Made by a program: the position numbers and the translations under genes. From JANQJD01 sp965601685 (GTDB taxonomy: Bacteria > Pseudomonadota > Alphaproteobacteria > Rhodospirillales > Rhodospirillaceae), in assembly GCA_965601685.1 (NCBI GenBank), contig CBFCWI010000002.1, forward strand, positions 496,001-560,000: a stretch of DNA of 64,000 bases, read 5' to 3'. The notes under the pieces were generated by a model. It saw only the letters and a list, made by a program, of their open reading frames with translations. It searched no databases and was not told the DNA's origin. Position 1 is the first letter of the stretch; the number at the start of each line of letters is the position of its first letter. Shown here in pieces: positions 10,629 to 19,691 of this stretch.

Positions 10629-10719
10629 TGGCGGAGGGGGTGGGATTCGAACCCACGATACGCTTTTGACATATACACGCTCTCCAGGCGTGCGCCTTCG
10701 ACCGCTCGGCCACCCCTCC
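10629..10719 (-). tRNA. tRNA-Ser (GGA)
   Basis: A class II tRNA with a long variable arm. The acceptor stem GGAGGGG pairs with CCCCTCC, the anticodon loop CTGGAGA gives anticodon GGA, the T-loop is GGTTCGAATCC, and CCA is encoded. It is convergent with rbfA. Confidence 0.95.
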
Positions 10720-11360
10720 ACTCCTACCCCTCGAAGGTACTCGAGAGCACGGCGTGATACTGATACAATACACGCTGTAACGCGTGTGTCACAGTCTTTG
10801 ATGTTTTTTGATGTTTGATGTCTGTACAACAGAATACAACAGCAGCTGTTGAGACACTCCTACTGACCTACTGAAATGTGGGGTGATGCCGACAGACTCC
10901 ACCGCGATGGCTATGCTCTTCCACTATCTGAAATCTTAAGTTGTGCACTTTTTCGGTACAGTTATCTGTCAATTCTCAGAATAAAGATGTGCATAACGAC
11001 AAATCTCTCGTAGAGAGAGATGATATGTAATAATTACAGACAAGTAGTAGAGTTCTCAATAGAGAAGTTCTAACAGTGAAAGAGAAGTGAAAGAGAATCG
11101 CTTGGAATCCATCTACGGAAGTTGTGTGCGTCCAGATGTACAGGGCTTCGTTTCACTTTTAAATTTTGACTCTTCAAGAAACACGGCCAGAGATTGATGT
11201 TGTGAGTATAATTTTCACGACCTGCTGCCTACTAGCGTTCTTTCGTTCTTTATTGAGCTGTGTGAGCAAGACAGTCGTTTTGCTGCTTTCTCTGTGCGTC
11301 CCTACCGCATCGACAGAAAGGAGAGGGACTGTCTAGACTCTCTGAGAATCGACCGCAGCC
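10720..11360. other. Gene-free stretch, about 640 bp
   Basis: Lies between tRNA-Ser and the end of the PEP mutase gene. No coding or RNA feature recognised. The middle (about 10930-11100) is AT-rich. Confidence 0.5.
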
Positions 11361-13007
11361 CTACAGAAAATTCCTCGCCCGGGCAAGTCCGAAGGCATCA
11401 TTGACGTCCAGCCAGTGGCCGGTAATATAGGCCACCCGTGGCGGGTCCCCTCTGGCCACCAGACGGTTAAATAGATCTGGCAACGAAGCTGTCGCGAGTG
11501 TACCGTCCGTGCGCATAGCGGCCAGCTCCGCTCGTACCATAGCAGCCCCTTGCGCCGATAACCGAGCTAACCCGATCCATTCACCACAGACTTGATCACG
11601 TGTCAAAGCTGTAGACATACACCGCAATTCTACCAGATGATCATCTAAATAATTGCGGCTGTGTGGTAAGGTACAGTGTACGAGATCAGAGGGACGCTTG
11701 ATTTCTCCCGTTTTGGGAGCACTATCAACTACTAGAACGACGTGTCCGGGTGTTTGTAACAATTCAGACAGAATATAATCCCGAAATAGAATGTCTCCGT
11801 AGGAGATGATACACTCACCGTATAATTTGTGTTCTGCACGAGCTAAAGATGTAATCTCACCAGTAGTCGCATAGTCATAGTTGACAAGCTTATCGACGTC
11901 AGGCAGCGCAATAGCTTCAGGACAGTAGCCAGCGACAACAGTTACGCCCCGTACCCCTGCACCTGTCAAAGACCGCACAAGTCTTTTCAGGAGTGGCTCT
12001 CCACGCACGTCCAGCATACACTTGGGCAGATCGGCAGTCAGAGTAGAAAGCTGGCTCCCGCGGGAGGCAGCTAGCACTACCGCTTGCACTGTGCGGCGCT
12101 GACCTGGTAGATAGCGTTTTTCTGCCTCGGTCAGCTCGGCCTCACCGGCAATATCGAATACATCAGAAACACTAGCAATGTGCTCCTCCACTCCAACTAA
12201 CCCCTGTTCACGAAATATGCGGCCGCTGACATCGCGCATAGCAGCAAGCGCGGCGCGCAAATTGTGGTTAGCCCAGATGCACATTGAAATCCCAGTTCTA
12301 CGGTAGCAGTCCGTCGGGGTGAGATAGTACATGGTTGGTGCAATCAATAAGGGTGCTCTACTATCCCATGCAGCAGAAAAATGTAAAATTTCCTCAGCTG
12401 TGGATTTCTTTGAGTGGATGAGAATCCCATCAGCCCCGGCAGTGTGATAAGCCTCAGCCCGTCGCAGAGCTTCCTCTAGGCCATGGCCAGCGATCAATGC
12501 TTCGACACGGGCGATGATGGAGAAATCAGGATGAGTCTGGCTATCCTTACCGGCCTTTATCTTGCCACAGAACTCATCGACTTCCGCTAGGCTCTGGGAG
12601 CCATCGAGAAATGAATTTGTCTTCGGAAAGAGTTTATCCTCAATACACACAGCAGCGATCTGTCGCTGGCACAGTTTTTTCACTAGCCGGCGGAAGTTGT
12701 TAAAATCGCCGTAGCCTGTATCCCCATCGACTAGAATGGGAATCGATGTGGCGTCGGACATGAACTCCAGTACATCGAGAACCTGGGTCCATGAGGCCTC
12801 ATTGCGGTCACGTACTCCTAAGGCAGCCGAGATGGAGAGGCCAGAAGCCCATATGCCTTCGAACCCTGCATCCTCAACTACCCGAGCCGACAGCCCATTG
12901 TGAGCCTCCATTAGAAATGTTAATGTCGGGGCTGTAAGTTGTGCACGAAAGTGAGCTGCTTTTGACCGTTTCCACACAGACACCTCGCTCATGATGCGTG
13001 ACGTCAT
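11361..13007 (-). CDS. Phosphoenolpyruvate mutase fused to a nucleotidyltransferase
   Basis: Residues about 20-300 form a PEP mutase, the enzyme that rearranges PEP to phosphonopyruvate and starts nearly all phosphonate synthesis. The diagnostic EDKxFPKxNS motif is present ([10 protein letters not shown], near residue 123), as are [18 protein letters not shown] and RVEA. This separates it from isocitrate lyase relatives. Residues about 310-548 form a GT-A nucleotidyltransferase ([23 protein letters not shown]) resembling PntC-type phosphonate cytidylyltransferases, although the usual AAGRGSR loop reads AASRGSQ. The ATG at 13007 follows AAGGGG by 8 bases; a GTG at 13016 is possible. It follows der by 60 bases on the same strand. 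No phosphonopyruvate decarboxylase or aminotransferase gene is in the window. Confidence 0.9.
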   Translation of the reverse strand: MTSRIMSEVSVWKRSKAAHFRAQLTAPTLTFLMEAHNGLSARVVEDAGFEGIWASGLSISAALGVRDRNEASWTQVLDVLEFMSDATSIPILVDGDTGYGDFNNFRRLVKKLCQRQIAAVCIEDKLFPKTNSFLDGSQSLAEVDEFCGKIKAGKDSQTHPDFSIIARVEALIAGHGLEEALRRAEAYHTAGADGILIHSKKSTAEEILHFSAAWDSRAPLLIAPTMYYLTPTDCYRRTGISMCIWANHNLRAALAAMRDVSGRIFREQGLVGVEEHIASVSDVFDIAGEAELTEAEKRYLPGQRRTVQAVVLAASRGSQLSTLTADLPKCMLDVRGEPLLKRLVRSLTGAGVRGVTVVAGYCPEAIALPDVDKLVNYDYATTGEITSLARAEHKLYGECIISYGDILFRDYILSELLQTPGHVVLVVDSAPKTGEIKRPSDLVHCTLPHSRNYLDDHLVELRCMSTALTRDQVCGEWIGLARLSAQGAAMVRAELAAMRTDGTLATASLPDLFNRLVARGDPPRVAYITGHWLDVNDAFGLARARNFL

Positions 13008-13067
13008 GGATTTCACCCCTTTGCCAACCCAGATCTACCTCTGGGAGGCGCGACGGTATGCTTCCTC

Positions 13068-14435
13068 TCACCCGTATCGCGCATAAGGATTATCACTCCG
13101 ACGCGGGTAGAGCCGCACTGGCACACCTGGCAGGTCAAATGTTCGCCGCAAGTCATTTATCAGATAGCGCAAATAGGAATCTGGCAAATCCTCTGGCCGG
13201 CTGCTGAATAGCACAAAGGTTGGCGGTCGTGTGTTAGTCTGGGTAAGATAGCGCAGTTGAAGACGGCGGGCATGTCGCCCTAGGGGCGGGGGGTGATGCC
13301 TGAGTACTGATGATAACCAACGATTGAGAGCTGCTGTTGGTATACGCCGATTCCAGAGCACATAAACGTCGAATGCCGCCTGTAGCAACTGCTCGACCCC
13401 AGCGCCAGTCCTGGCTGAAAGAGTAAGAGTATGTAGGCCCCAGGCCTGTGGTAAGGCATGTATGAGCCGCGCTTGCAGCCGTGCCTCTGCTGCAGCGCTG
13501 TCCTGAACTATATCCCACTTATTCACAGCAAGGACTAAAGCACGTCCTTCGCTGATAATCATACGGGCGAGAGTGAGATCCTGGCGTTCCAATATGGCGT
13601 TGGCATCGAGCAATAAGACAATAATGTGCGCAAAATTTATTGCTCGCAATGTACTATTTCTTGATATCCCGTCTAGTATGCTTGTCCCTTTTGAGCGACG
13701 TTTTAAGCCTGCTGTGTCTACTAGACGAAGTTTTCTACCACACCAATCCCAATCCACAGTAATAGCATCGCGAGTAATTCCAGCCTCTGGCCCTGTGACC
13801 ATTCGTTCTCTACTCAGCAGCCGATTGATCAGGGTAGACTTCCCCACGTTAGGGCGCCCGATGATAGCTATTGTAGGTGTGGATTCAACTCTTTCAACTC
13901 TCGGCGTTCCTTCAACACAGTGACTGAGCACATTCGCCGTCCTGTTATAGAAAGGAAGTAGAGCTTCTATGAGGTTGGCTAGGCCTTCGCCGTGCTCAGC
14001 TGATAATGCTATTGGTTCCCCAAGTCCTAAGACATGGGCTTCCCAAAGACCTAATTTGCTTACAGAATGCTCGCATTTGTTAGCCACCAGCACCACCGGG
14101 GTGGGACTTTGCCGTAAGATGCGAGCAAAATGTTGATCAGCTGGCGTGATACCAAGGCGGGCATCAATCAGCATCAGAGCGACATCCGCTTCTGCAATTG
14201 CTTGCCGCGTTTGGGCGTACAAGCGCCCTTCTAGTGTATCTGGTGCTGCCTCTGCCAACCCAGCAGTGTCTATGGCCGTGAAGGCCAGCCCGCCAAACGT
14301 AGCGTGGCCTTCGCGTCGATCCCGTGTAACGCCAGGGTGATTGTAAACAAGAGCCAGGCGTCGTCCAACTAGACGGTTGAAAAGAGTAGATTTGCCGACA
14401 TTAGGCCTGCCGACTATAGCGACGACAAAACTCAT
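13068..14435 (-). CDS. der: Ribosome assembly GTPase Der (EngA)
   Basis: Der is a double GTPase needed for 50S subunit assembly. The first G domain has GRPNVGKST (residues about 9-17), PGVTRDR, DTAG and NKCE. The second begins near residue 187 with another GRPNVGKST, then GITRD, DTAG and NKWD. A C-terminal KH-like domain follows. 455 residues is normal. It lies downstream of bamB (gap of 49 bases) in the alphaproteobacterial order TPR protein-bamB-der. Confidence 0.95.
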   Translation of the reverse strand: MSFVVAIVGRPNVGKSTLFNRLVGRRLALVYNHPGVTRDRREGHATFGGLAFTAIDTAGLAEAAPDTLEGRLYAQTRQAIAEADVALMLIDARLGITPADQHFARILRQSPTPVVLVANKCEHSVSKLGLWEAHVLGLGEPIALSAEHGEGLANLIEALLPFYNRTANVLSHCVEGTPRVERVESTPTIAIIGRPNVGKSTLINRLLSRERMVTGPEAGITRDAITVDWDWCGRKLRLVDTAGLKRRSKGTSILDGISRNSTLRAINFAHIIVLLLDANAILERQDLTLARMIISEGRALVLAVNKWDIVQDSAAAEARLQARLIHALPQAWGLHTLTLSARTGAGVEQLLQAAFDVYVLWNRRIPTAALNRWLSSVLRHHPPPLGRHARRLQLRYLTQTNTRPPTFVLFSSRPEDLPDSYLRYLINDLRRTFDLPGVPVRLYPRRSDNPYARYG

Positions 14436-14484
14436 GGCCTTTCATGACTTTCCAGTGGGAGAGAAATACCTTTCTCCTATCCTT

Positions 14485-15813
14485 TTACTGATAGGCAATC
14501 AGTTCACCTGTCTTTGTAAGAAAATACATTGCCCCGTCAGCCACGACAGGGGGCAGGCTAATTTGAGCCTGTAATTCCCTTTCACTTAGCAGCGAGCCGG
14601 TATAAGGCGATACTGTGACTACCTTGCCATGCCAATTGGCTATGACGAGCCTATCTCCTGCTAGTATTGGGCCTGTCCAGTAGATTCGCCCATTAAGGTC
14701 CTCAGGCTTTTCCCAGCGCGGCAGTTCAGTGATCCAGAGGACTCGGCCACTCTGGGCTTCTAAAGCTACTAAGTCATCATCATTAGTCAATAAGAACACG
14801 AAATTTCCTGCAATCCAAGGTTGATGAACTCCACCTCCTTCTACTTCCCACAATCTCTGGCCAGAACGTAGATTGATGGCTATGATTAAGCCACTGTGGC
14901 CAACAACGTAAACCTGCCCATTATTCACCACAGGCGGTGCTAGGATATCAGAGAGGTTAGCAACACTTCCAATACGACGCACAGTGGCTACGGAAGTGTG
15001 CCACATTTGTTTTCCGTTCTCAGCACGCAGGACTACTAACTCCCCTGACGACAGCGCTGCTACGACGGCATTACCTTCTACAGCTGGTGCTGCACCGCCA
15101 AGCATGGTCGTGATTTCGGCCATACCACGACGATGCCATAGTTCGTCTCCACTTTCTGTTGCTATGGCCCTGACTTCATTAGCCTTGTTAACAATGAACA
15201 CCCGCGAGCCGCTGATAGTAGGGGCCGCCCGCATTGGTACCCCGCCGCCGGGACTGCAGCGCCATAGCTTGGTACCTGTATCAGAACGTAAAGCGACGAC
15301 ATCGCCCCAGCCAGTGGTCACGAAAAGCCTTCCGTTTTCATCGGCGGCAATGCCGCCGGCTAGCAGGATGTCTGTTCCCTCCGGCACCAGGTTTGTCTTC
15401 CACAACCTGGTACCAGATCGAGAGTCGAGAGCGTGTACCACGGCTTCAGCATCAACCATATAAATCCGCCCTTCTGCCACGACGAAATTAGCGAACGTGT
15501 GATCATGTATACTGACGCCACGGCCACTTTTTTTTCGCCATACTTGGCGGATGGAATCTGCAATCTCAAGATGGTGCATTACATGCTGTGCATACCCTCC
15601 GGATTGGGGCCAGTTCTTGTTGCGACGTGGTAATGGTAGAGCCATTGGAAGAGGAGCATGCACATCAATATTCTTAGTTTGCTCATGAGTAAGCACAAAA
15701 ATCCGCTTGCCCTCAAGGGGAGACTCCTCCTGACGACCTAGCCAGCGGTCACAGGCAGCCACAGCCAGTCCAACAGCCAGAACAGCGATGATACCAGGGA
15801 AGCGGCGCAGCAC
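14485..15813 (-). CDS. bamB: Outer membrane assembly lipoprotein BamB (PQQ-like beta-propeller)
   Basis: BamB is a periplasmic lipoprotein of the complex that inserts beta-barrel proteins into the outer membrane. It has a signal peptide with lipobox VAAC (Cys at about residue 20) and then repeated propeller blades of the form ..GxxLW.. (for example SRSGTRLWKTNL, SGDELWHRRG, SGQRLWEVEG, SGRVLWITEL). 442 residues fits the alphaproteobacterial form. Its presence implies that an outer membrane is maintained. It sits 17 bases downstream of the YfgM-like gene, so the two are probably co-transcribed with der. Confidence 0.88.
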   Translation of the reverse strand: MLRRFPGIIAVLAVGLAVAACDRWLGRQEESPLEGKRIFVLTHEQTKNIDVHAPLPMALPLPRRNKNWPQSGGYAQHVMHHLEIADSIRQVWRKKSGRGVSIHDHTFANFVVAEGRIYMVDAEAVVHALDSRSGTRLWKTNLVPEGTDILLAGGIAADENGRLFVTTGWGDVVALRSDTGTKLWRCSPGGGVPMRAAPTISGSRVFIVNKANEVRAIATESGDELWHRRGMAEITTMLGGAAPAVEGNAVVAALSSGELVVLRAENGKQMWHTSVATVRRIGSVANLSDILAPPVVNNGQVYVVGHSGLIIAINLRSGQRLWEVEGGGVHQPWIAGNFVFLLTNDDDLVALEAQSGRVLWITELPRWEKPEDLNGRIYWTGPILAGDRLVIANWHGKVVTVSPYTGSLLSERELQAQISLPPVVADGAMYFLTKTGELIAYQ

Positions 15814-15830
15814 AAGGGCCTCCTCATATT

Positions 15831-16559
15831 TCAGCGTGTACCGCTTTCCTGCTCTACAGGAGAGAGATTCAGGGTTTGCTGCAAAGTACTGGCACGACTG
15901 CGAATACCGGTAGAAGCCAGTGGATCGTCAGCCAGGTGGGTCAGCATGTGATGTGCGGTGGCAAGATCATTCCTTTGCACAGCCAGAATAGCGGTCATTT
16001 CAAGAGCCGAGAAACGCCATGGACTTGTGTCTGTTATCAGGGGTTCTAACAAGGCGGTGATGACAGAAGGGGCAAGTACGCCTGTCCCATTCAGGGCTAT
16101 CAGGAGAGCCGCAGCCTCACGATAAGGCATGGGCACAACAGAATCAGCGGCAACCTGCTGCCACACAGCAAGGGCAGTGACGAGCCCATGAGGATCTTCC
16201 TGTTTAGCCAATATAGCAGCCCGTCGCAAGGCAGCGAAAATCCGATAGCTTCCAGCCTCTGCGGCCAGGGCAGCAAGCATCGCAGTGCCCTCAGCCGTGC
16301 GGCCAGACTCGATTAAAACGATCGCATTATCATAGCGCAGAGCATAGGCAGCAACTCTCTGATTTTGCCATTTCTTCCATGTTTCGTACCCACCTATCAG
16401 CATCATAAGGCTAACGACTATGGTCAGAATCGAATGACTATATTGCCTCCAGAGCTGTTGCAGACGCTCATCACGTAAATCCTTGTTAACCTCATGTATG
16501 AAGGCCGCCTCCCGAGAGGAATCAGGCATACTGGAAACTGGGGTACTCCGTCTTCCCAT
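15831..16559 (-). CDS. YfgM-like tetratricopeptide inner membrane protein
   Basis: A 242-residue protein with an N-terminal cytoplasmic segment (EAAFIHEVNKDLRDERLQQLW), one transmembrane helix (about 45-65, ILTIVVSLMMLIGGYETW) and an alpha-helical TPR-like periplasmic part. This layout matches YfgM-like proteins, which are found beside bamB and der and associate with the SecYEG translocon. I chose the ATG at 16559, which follows GTGAGG at normal spacing. The frame extends to an ATG at 16595 that has no ribosome binding site. Confidence 0.75.
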   Translation of the reverse strand: MGRRSTPVSSMPDSSREAAFIHEVNKDLRDERLQQLWRQYSHSILTIVVSLMMLIGGYETWKKWQNQRVAAYALRYDNAIVLIESGRTAEGTAMLAALAAEAGSYRIFAALRRAAILAKQEDPHGLVTALAVWQQVAADSVVPMPYREAAALLIALNGTGVLAPSVITALLEPLITDTSPWRFSALEMTAILAVQRNDLATAHHMLTHLADDPLASTGIRSRASTLQQTLNLSPVEQESGTR

Positions 16560-17169
16560 ACTTAACCTCACCGTGTTTGAATGCCGAAAGAGCAATGCCT
16601 AGAAGGCGGAGGAAAACTGGACATCGCCCTTCTTACTGCAAACAACAATGTCAGAAATACAGCTGCGGTTCCAAGCAAATGTCCTGAACAATCTTTCCTT
16701 GGCTAGCTGCTATACTTGCTAAACAGGCTCTCTCCTTGAGACATTTCTATTAATAGAATAGAATAACTATAAAATATCCTAAAAATAGGTTCAAGCTCCG
16801 AGCCACTTGATGACCCCTGGCAGTCGCTCTTGAGTCTGGCTAGTCAGAGGCAGGGTGGCGTACCTACTCGCAACATAGCCTGACAGACTATCGGCGCGTG
16901 TTTCTCTTTTTTGTATGTACTCCCGCCAATGCCAAGGTATGGTGGGTGCTGAGCACGAGAATGAGAGTGAGACTGCACGTTCAACTGTGTAGCATGGGCA
17001 CCATGCAAAAAACCAGGGCAAGGGCATGACAGATTTGTGAGAATCACGAGCCATGGATTACGAGAATGAGAGAGAATAAGAACAATCTCCCAGAATGTAG
17101 GGCATCAGAAGTTCATAAGGATGTTTACGATCCTCTCTGGTCAGAGAGGAGACTCACCGGAAGGAAGAA
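16560..17169. other. Gene-free stretch, about 600 bp
   Basis: Divergent region between the YfgM-like gene and the Nudix gene. It must hold promoters for both, but no clear -35/-10 pair stands out. Small frames on the minus strand (about 16790-17050) show no family features. Confidence 0.5.
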
Positions 17170-17811
17170 ATGATGGGGCGGGCGGGCAGGAAGATGTTGC
17201 AGGCTGCACAGGCTGCAGATGTCGAGGTTCTAGCGTATGATACGGCCTATAAGGGATTCTTCCGCATTGACCACTACTGTATGCGTCATCGTTTATACGA
17301 TGGTAGCTGGGGACCGGTACTCGAGCGTGAGTTGTTTGAGCGCGGGCATGCAGTAGCGGTTCTGCTCTACGATCCGCACAGAGATACCTTAGTTCTTATC
17401 GAACAATTCCGCCTCGGTGCTATGGCAGTAGGTTGGAATCCATGGCTCCTAGAGGTGGTTGCTGGTATCATAGAGAGTGGTGAAACTGCTGAACAAGTCG
17501 CCCATCGTGAAGTCCGTGAGGAATCTGGCTGTGAGATGACTGCCCTAGAGCGGGTAGGCCATTATTTGGTCAGCCCAGGCGGCTCTACGGAAACAGTTGA
17601 GCTGTTTTGTGGCCGAGTAGATTCGGTCCATGCTGGTGGCGTTCACGGTCGTGTGGAAGAAGGAGAAAATATTCGCGTGGTAGTCATTCCGGCGGATGCT
17701 GCCTTAGGTATGCTCACACAAGGTGCTTTCAACAACGGTGCAATTCTCATTGTTATGCTATGGTTTGCCCTGCATCGGGACCGGTTGCGTCGGGAGTGGC
17801 GTCACGGATGA
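17170..17811 (+). CDS. Nudix hydrolase, ADP-ribose pyrophosphatase type
   Basis: A Nudix enzyme that probably cleaves ADP-ribose to AMP and ribose 5-phosphate. The full Nudix box GX5EX7REVxEExG is seen at about residues 99-121 (begins GIIESGE, ends REVREESG). Upstream are VLLYDPHRDTLVLIEQFR and downstream YLVSPGGSTE and EEGENI, characteristic of the NudF/ADPRase branch. It starts with ATGATG after AAGGAAG. 213 residues is normal. It is convergent with ispH. Confidence 0.88.
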   Translation: MMGRAGRKMLQAAQAADVEVLAYDTAYKGFFRIDHYCMRHRLYDGSWGPVLERELFERGHAVAVLLYDPHRDTLVLIEQFRLGAMAVGWNPWLLEVVAGIIESGETAEQVAHREVREESGCEMTALERVGHYLVSPGGSTETVELFCGRVDSVHAGGVHGRVEEGENIRVVVIPADAALGMLTQGAFNNGAILIVMLWFALHRDRLRREWRHG

Positions 17812-17848
17812 GACCATGAGCGCTGGAGGTGCGACCGGTACTCCTGGC

Positions 17849-18841
17849 TTACTGGAAATGCGATGTTCTCTTACAGGGTGATACATCAACCTCTAGGGCG
17901 GAAGGTAGCTTGAACGTCACTGCTTCAGTCGCAACTCGGACTTCAGTAATCGTAACCTCAAATCGCTCACTCGCTTCAGCTAACAATTCGTCGACGAGTA
18001 CCTCGGGAGTCGAAGCACTGGCAGTGATGCCAAGTGTGCGCAGGGTAGCAATCAGGTCCCAGTCCACCTCCTCCGCACTTTGAATTAACATAGCCTGCAC
18101 ACAGTGTGCACTGTGTGCCACTTCTACTAAACGGCGAGCATTAGACGAATTAGGTGCCCCTATCACTAAGAGTGCATCGCACTGGCGAACAATGGTCTTC
18201 ACCGCTTTCTGGCGGTTGGTCGTAGCATAGCAGATATCTTCCTTGCGTGGTCCGCAGATTGTCGGGAATCTTCTTTGCAACACAGCAATAATAGCGGCCG
18301 CATCGTCCACAGACAGGGTGGTTTGTGTGACAAAGGCGAGGCGTGTCGAATCAGCAGGTGTTAACGCTTCCGCTTGCTCTTCGTTTTCTACCAATGTAAT
18401 CCAGCCTGCAGGCACTTGGCCCATCGTGCCCACGACTTCTGGATGGCCGGCATGACCAATCAGAATAATGTGACGGCCATTCTGAAAATGACGTTCTGCT
18501 TCGTTGTGGACTTTGCTAACCAGCGGGCATGTAGCATCAAGGTAGGATAACCGACGCTGCTCCGCTTCTTGCGTTACCATTTTCGGTACACCATGTGCAG
18601 AGAAAATGATTGGAACACGATCAGGTACCTGATCTAATTCCTCAACAAACACGGCTCCCTTCGTTTCCAGCATCTGGACTACGTGACGATTGTGGACGAT
18701 CTCGTGACGAACATAAACTGGCGCTCCGAATCGGCGCAGCGCTTCCTCAACAGTCTGAATGGCCCGATCAACGCCAGCACAGAAACCACGAGGTGCAGCT
18801 AAAAGAATAGTCAGTGGACTTTTTTGTATCTTTAATTTCAC
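17849..18841 (-). CDS. ispH: 4-hydroxy-3-methylbut-2-enyl diphosphate reductase
   Basis: IspH is the last enzyme of the MEP isoprenoid pathway and makes IPP and DMAPP with a 4Fe-4S cluster. The three cluster cysteines are in GFCAGVDRA (Cys21), [11 protein letters not shown] (about 107) and ICYATTNRQ (about 203). The catalytic Glu is in the nearby conserved QTTLS/ENEEQ context, and GAPNSSN is present near residue 230. 330 residues is slightly long, with a short extra C-terminal tail. It is a single gene here, with no other MEP genes nearby. Confidence 0.94.
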   Translation of the reverse strand: MKLKIQKSPLTILLAAPRGFCAGVDRAIQTVEEALRRFGAPVYVRHEIVHNRHVVQMLETKGAVFVEELDQVPDRVPIIFSAHGVPKMVTQEAEQRRLSYLDATCPLVSKVHNEAERHFQNGRHIILIGHAGHPEVVGTMGQVPAGWITLVENEEQAEALTPADSTRLAFVTQTTLSVDDAAAIIAVLQRRFPTICGPRKEDICYATTNRQKAVKTIVRQCDALLVIGAPNSSNARRLVEVAHSAHCVQAMLIQSAEEVDWDLIATLRTLGITASASTPEVLVDELLAEASERFEVTITEVRVATEAVTFKLPSALEVDVSPCKRTSHFQ

Positions 18842-19691
18842 AACCGATTACCTCCCTCTTGGCTAGTCCGGGAACAATCACAGAGCAACCATGCCCCAGT
18901 GTATCGCAGCGATATAAGTATTTGCAGGGCTTGATAAGGAAGGGAGAACGAGGGATACGTTCCTAGAACACGGCTGTGTAACGTCGAACGGTATGCCTGT
19001 GGTAAGTGCAGCCGTCTCCCCATTGTGCGATATTCCCATGGTACCGATTGCACTGAGAGAGTCGCTACCCTCCCTGTTGCTTACGGTATCTCTGTCGATA
19101 CCTATTGATATATCGTTAGCCACTCTCACGGTAGGAAGCAAAGTGATAACAGAAACATCTACTTCCTCTCTTAGAGGAAGAGCAGTATGTCGTACTTGTT
19201 ACCGGCACAGTAAGCGGCTGTATAAGCCCAATGGGCATGTTCACACTTCTTGATGATCCTCTCCCTAACCTCAATCCTGATCTGAGCATAGTGGCAGTCA
19301 CGGAAAAACGAGGATTATCAAAACGATCATAGCCGTGCTTCGAATCTTTCACCAGCATGATTCAGACACTAAATAGTATGTATGCACAGCTGCAAAATCC
19401 AAGATCAAGACGACCAGAGCCAGTGTATATGATACTGCCATGACCAGCAATCACACACTTGGGAAGAAGTGGTTCCCCCTCTGCTCATAGGAACGCTACA
19501 GTAGTGCGTGCGGCGCGCACACATAGCAATGAGGCTGTGACGACAACGTGTGTGTTTGTTTTCGCTTCTCGTTGGCCAACTGCAGGTGTGGGTGTAACCG
19601 CTGTTACAAAGACAGAGAATTGCATGCAGGATTGCTACTCAGTACACCGTTAGAGAAAAGAGATTCAGTCACACAGAAATCAGGATTGCTT
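18842..19691. other. Gene-free stretch upstream of cobN, about 850 bp
   Basis: Divergent promoter region for ispH and cobN. I looked for a cobalamin riboswitch (GCCACTG and B12 box) and did not find one. No cobW or other cobalamin gene remains. Confidence 0.5.

Noticed and set aside
14984..15463. Plus-strand frame of 159 codons inside bamB
   Set aside because: Shadow of bamB on the other strand; Ser/Thr/Pro-rich and without motifs.
19250..19691. Possible cobalamin riboswitch ahead of cobN
   Set aside because: GGGAA- and GGTG-like fragments are present by chance, but the B12 box and GCCACTG element were not found.
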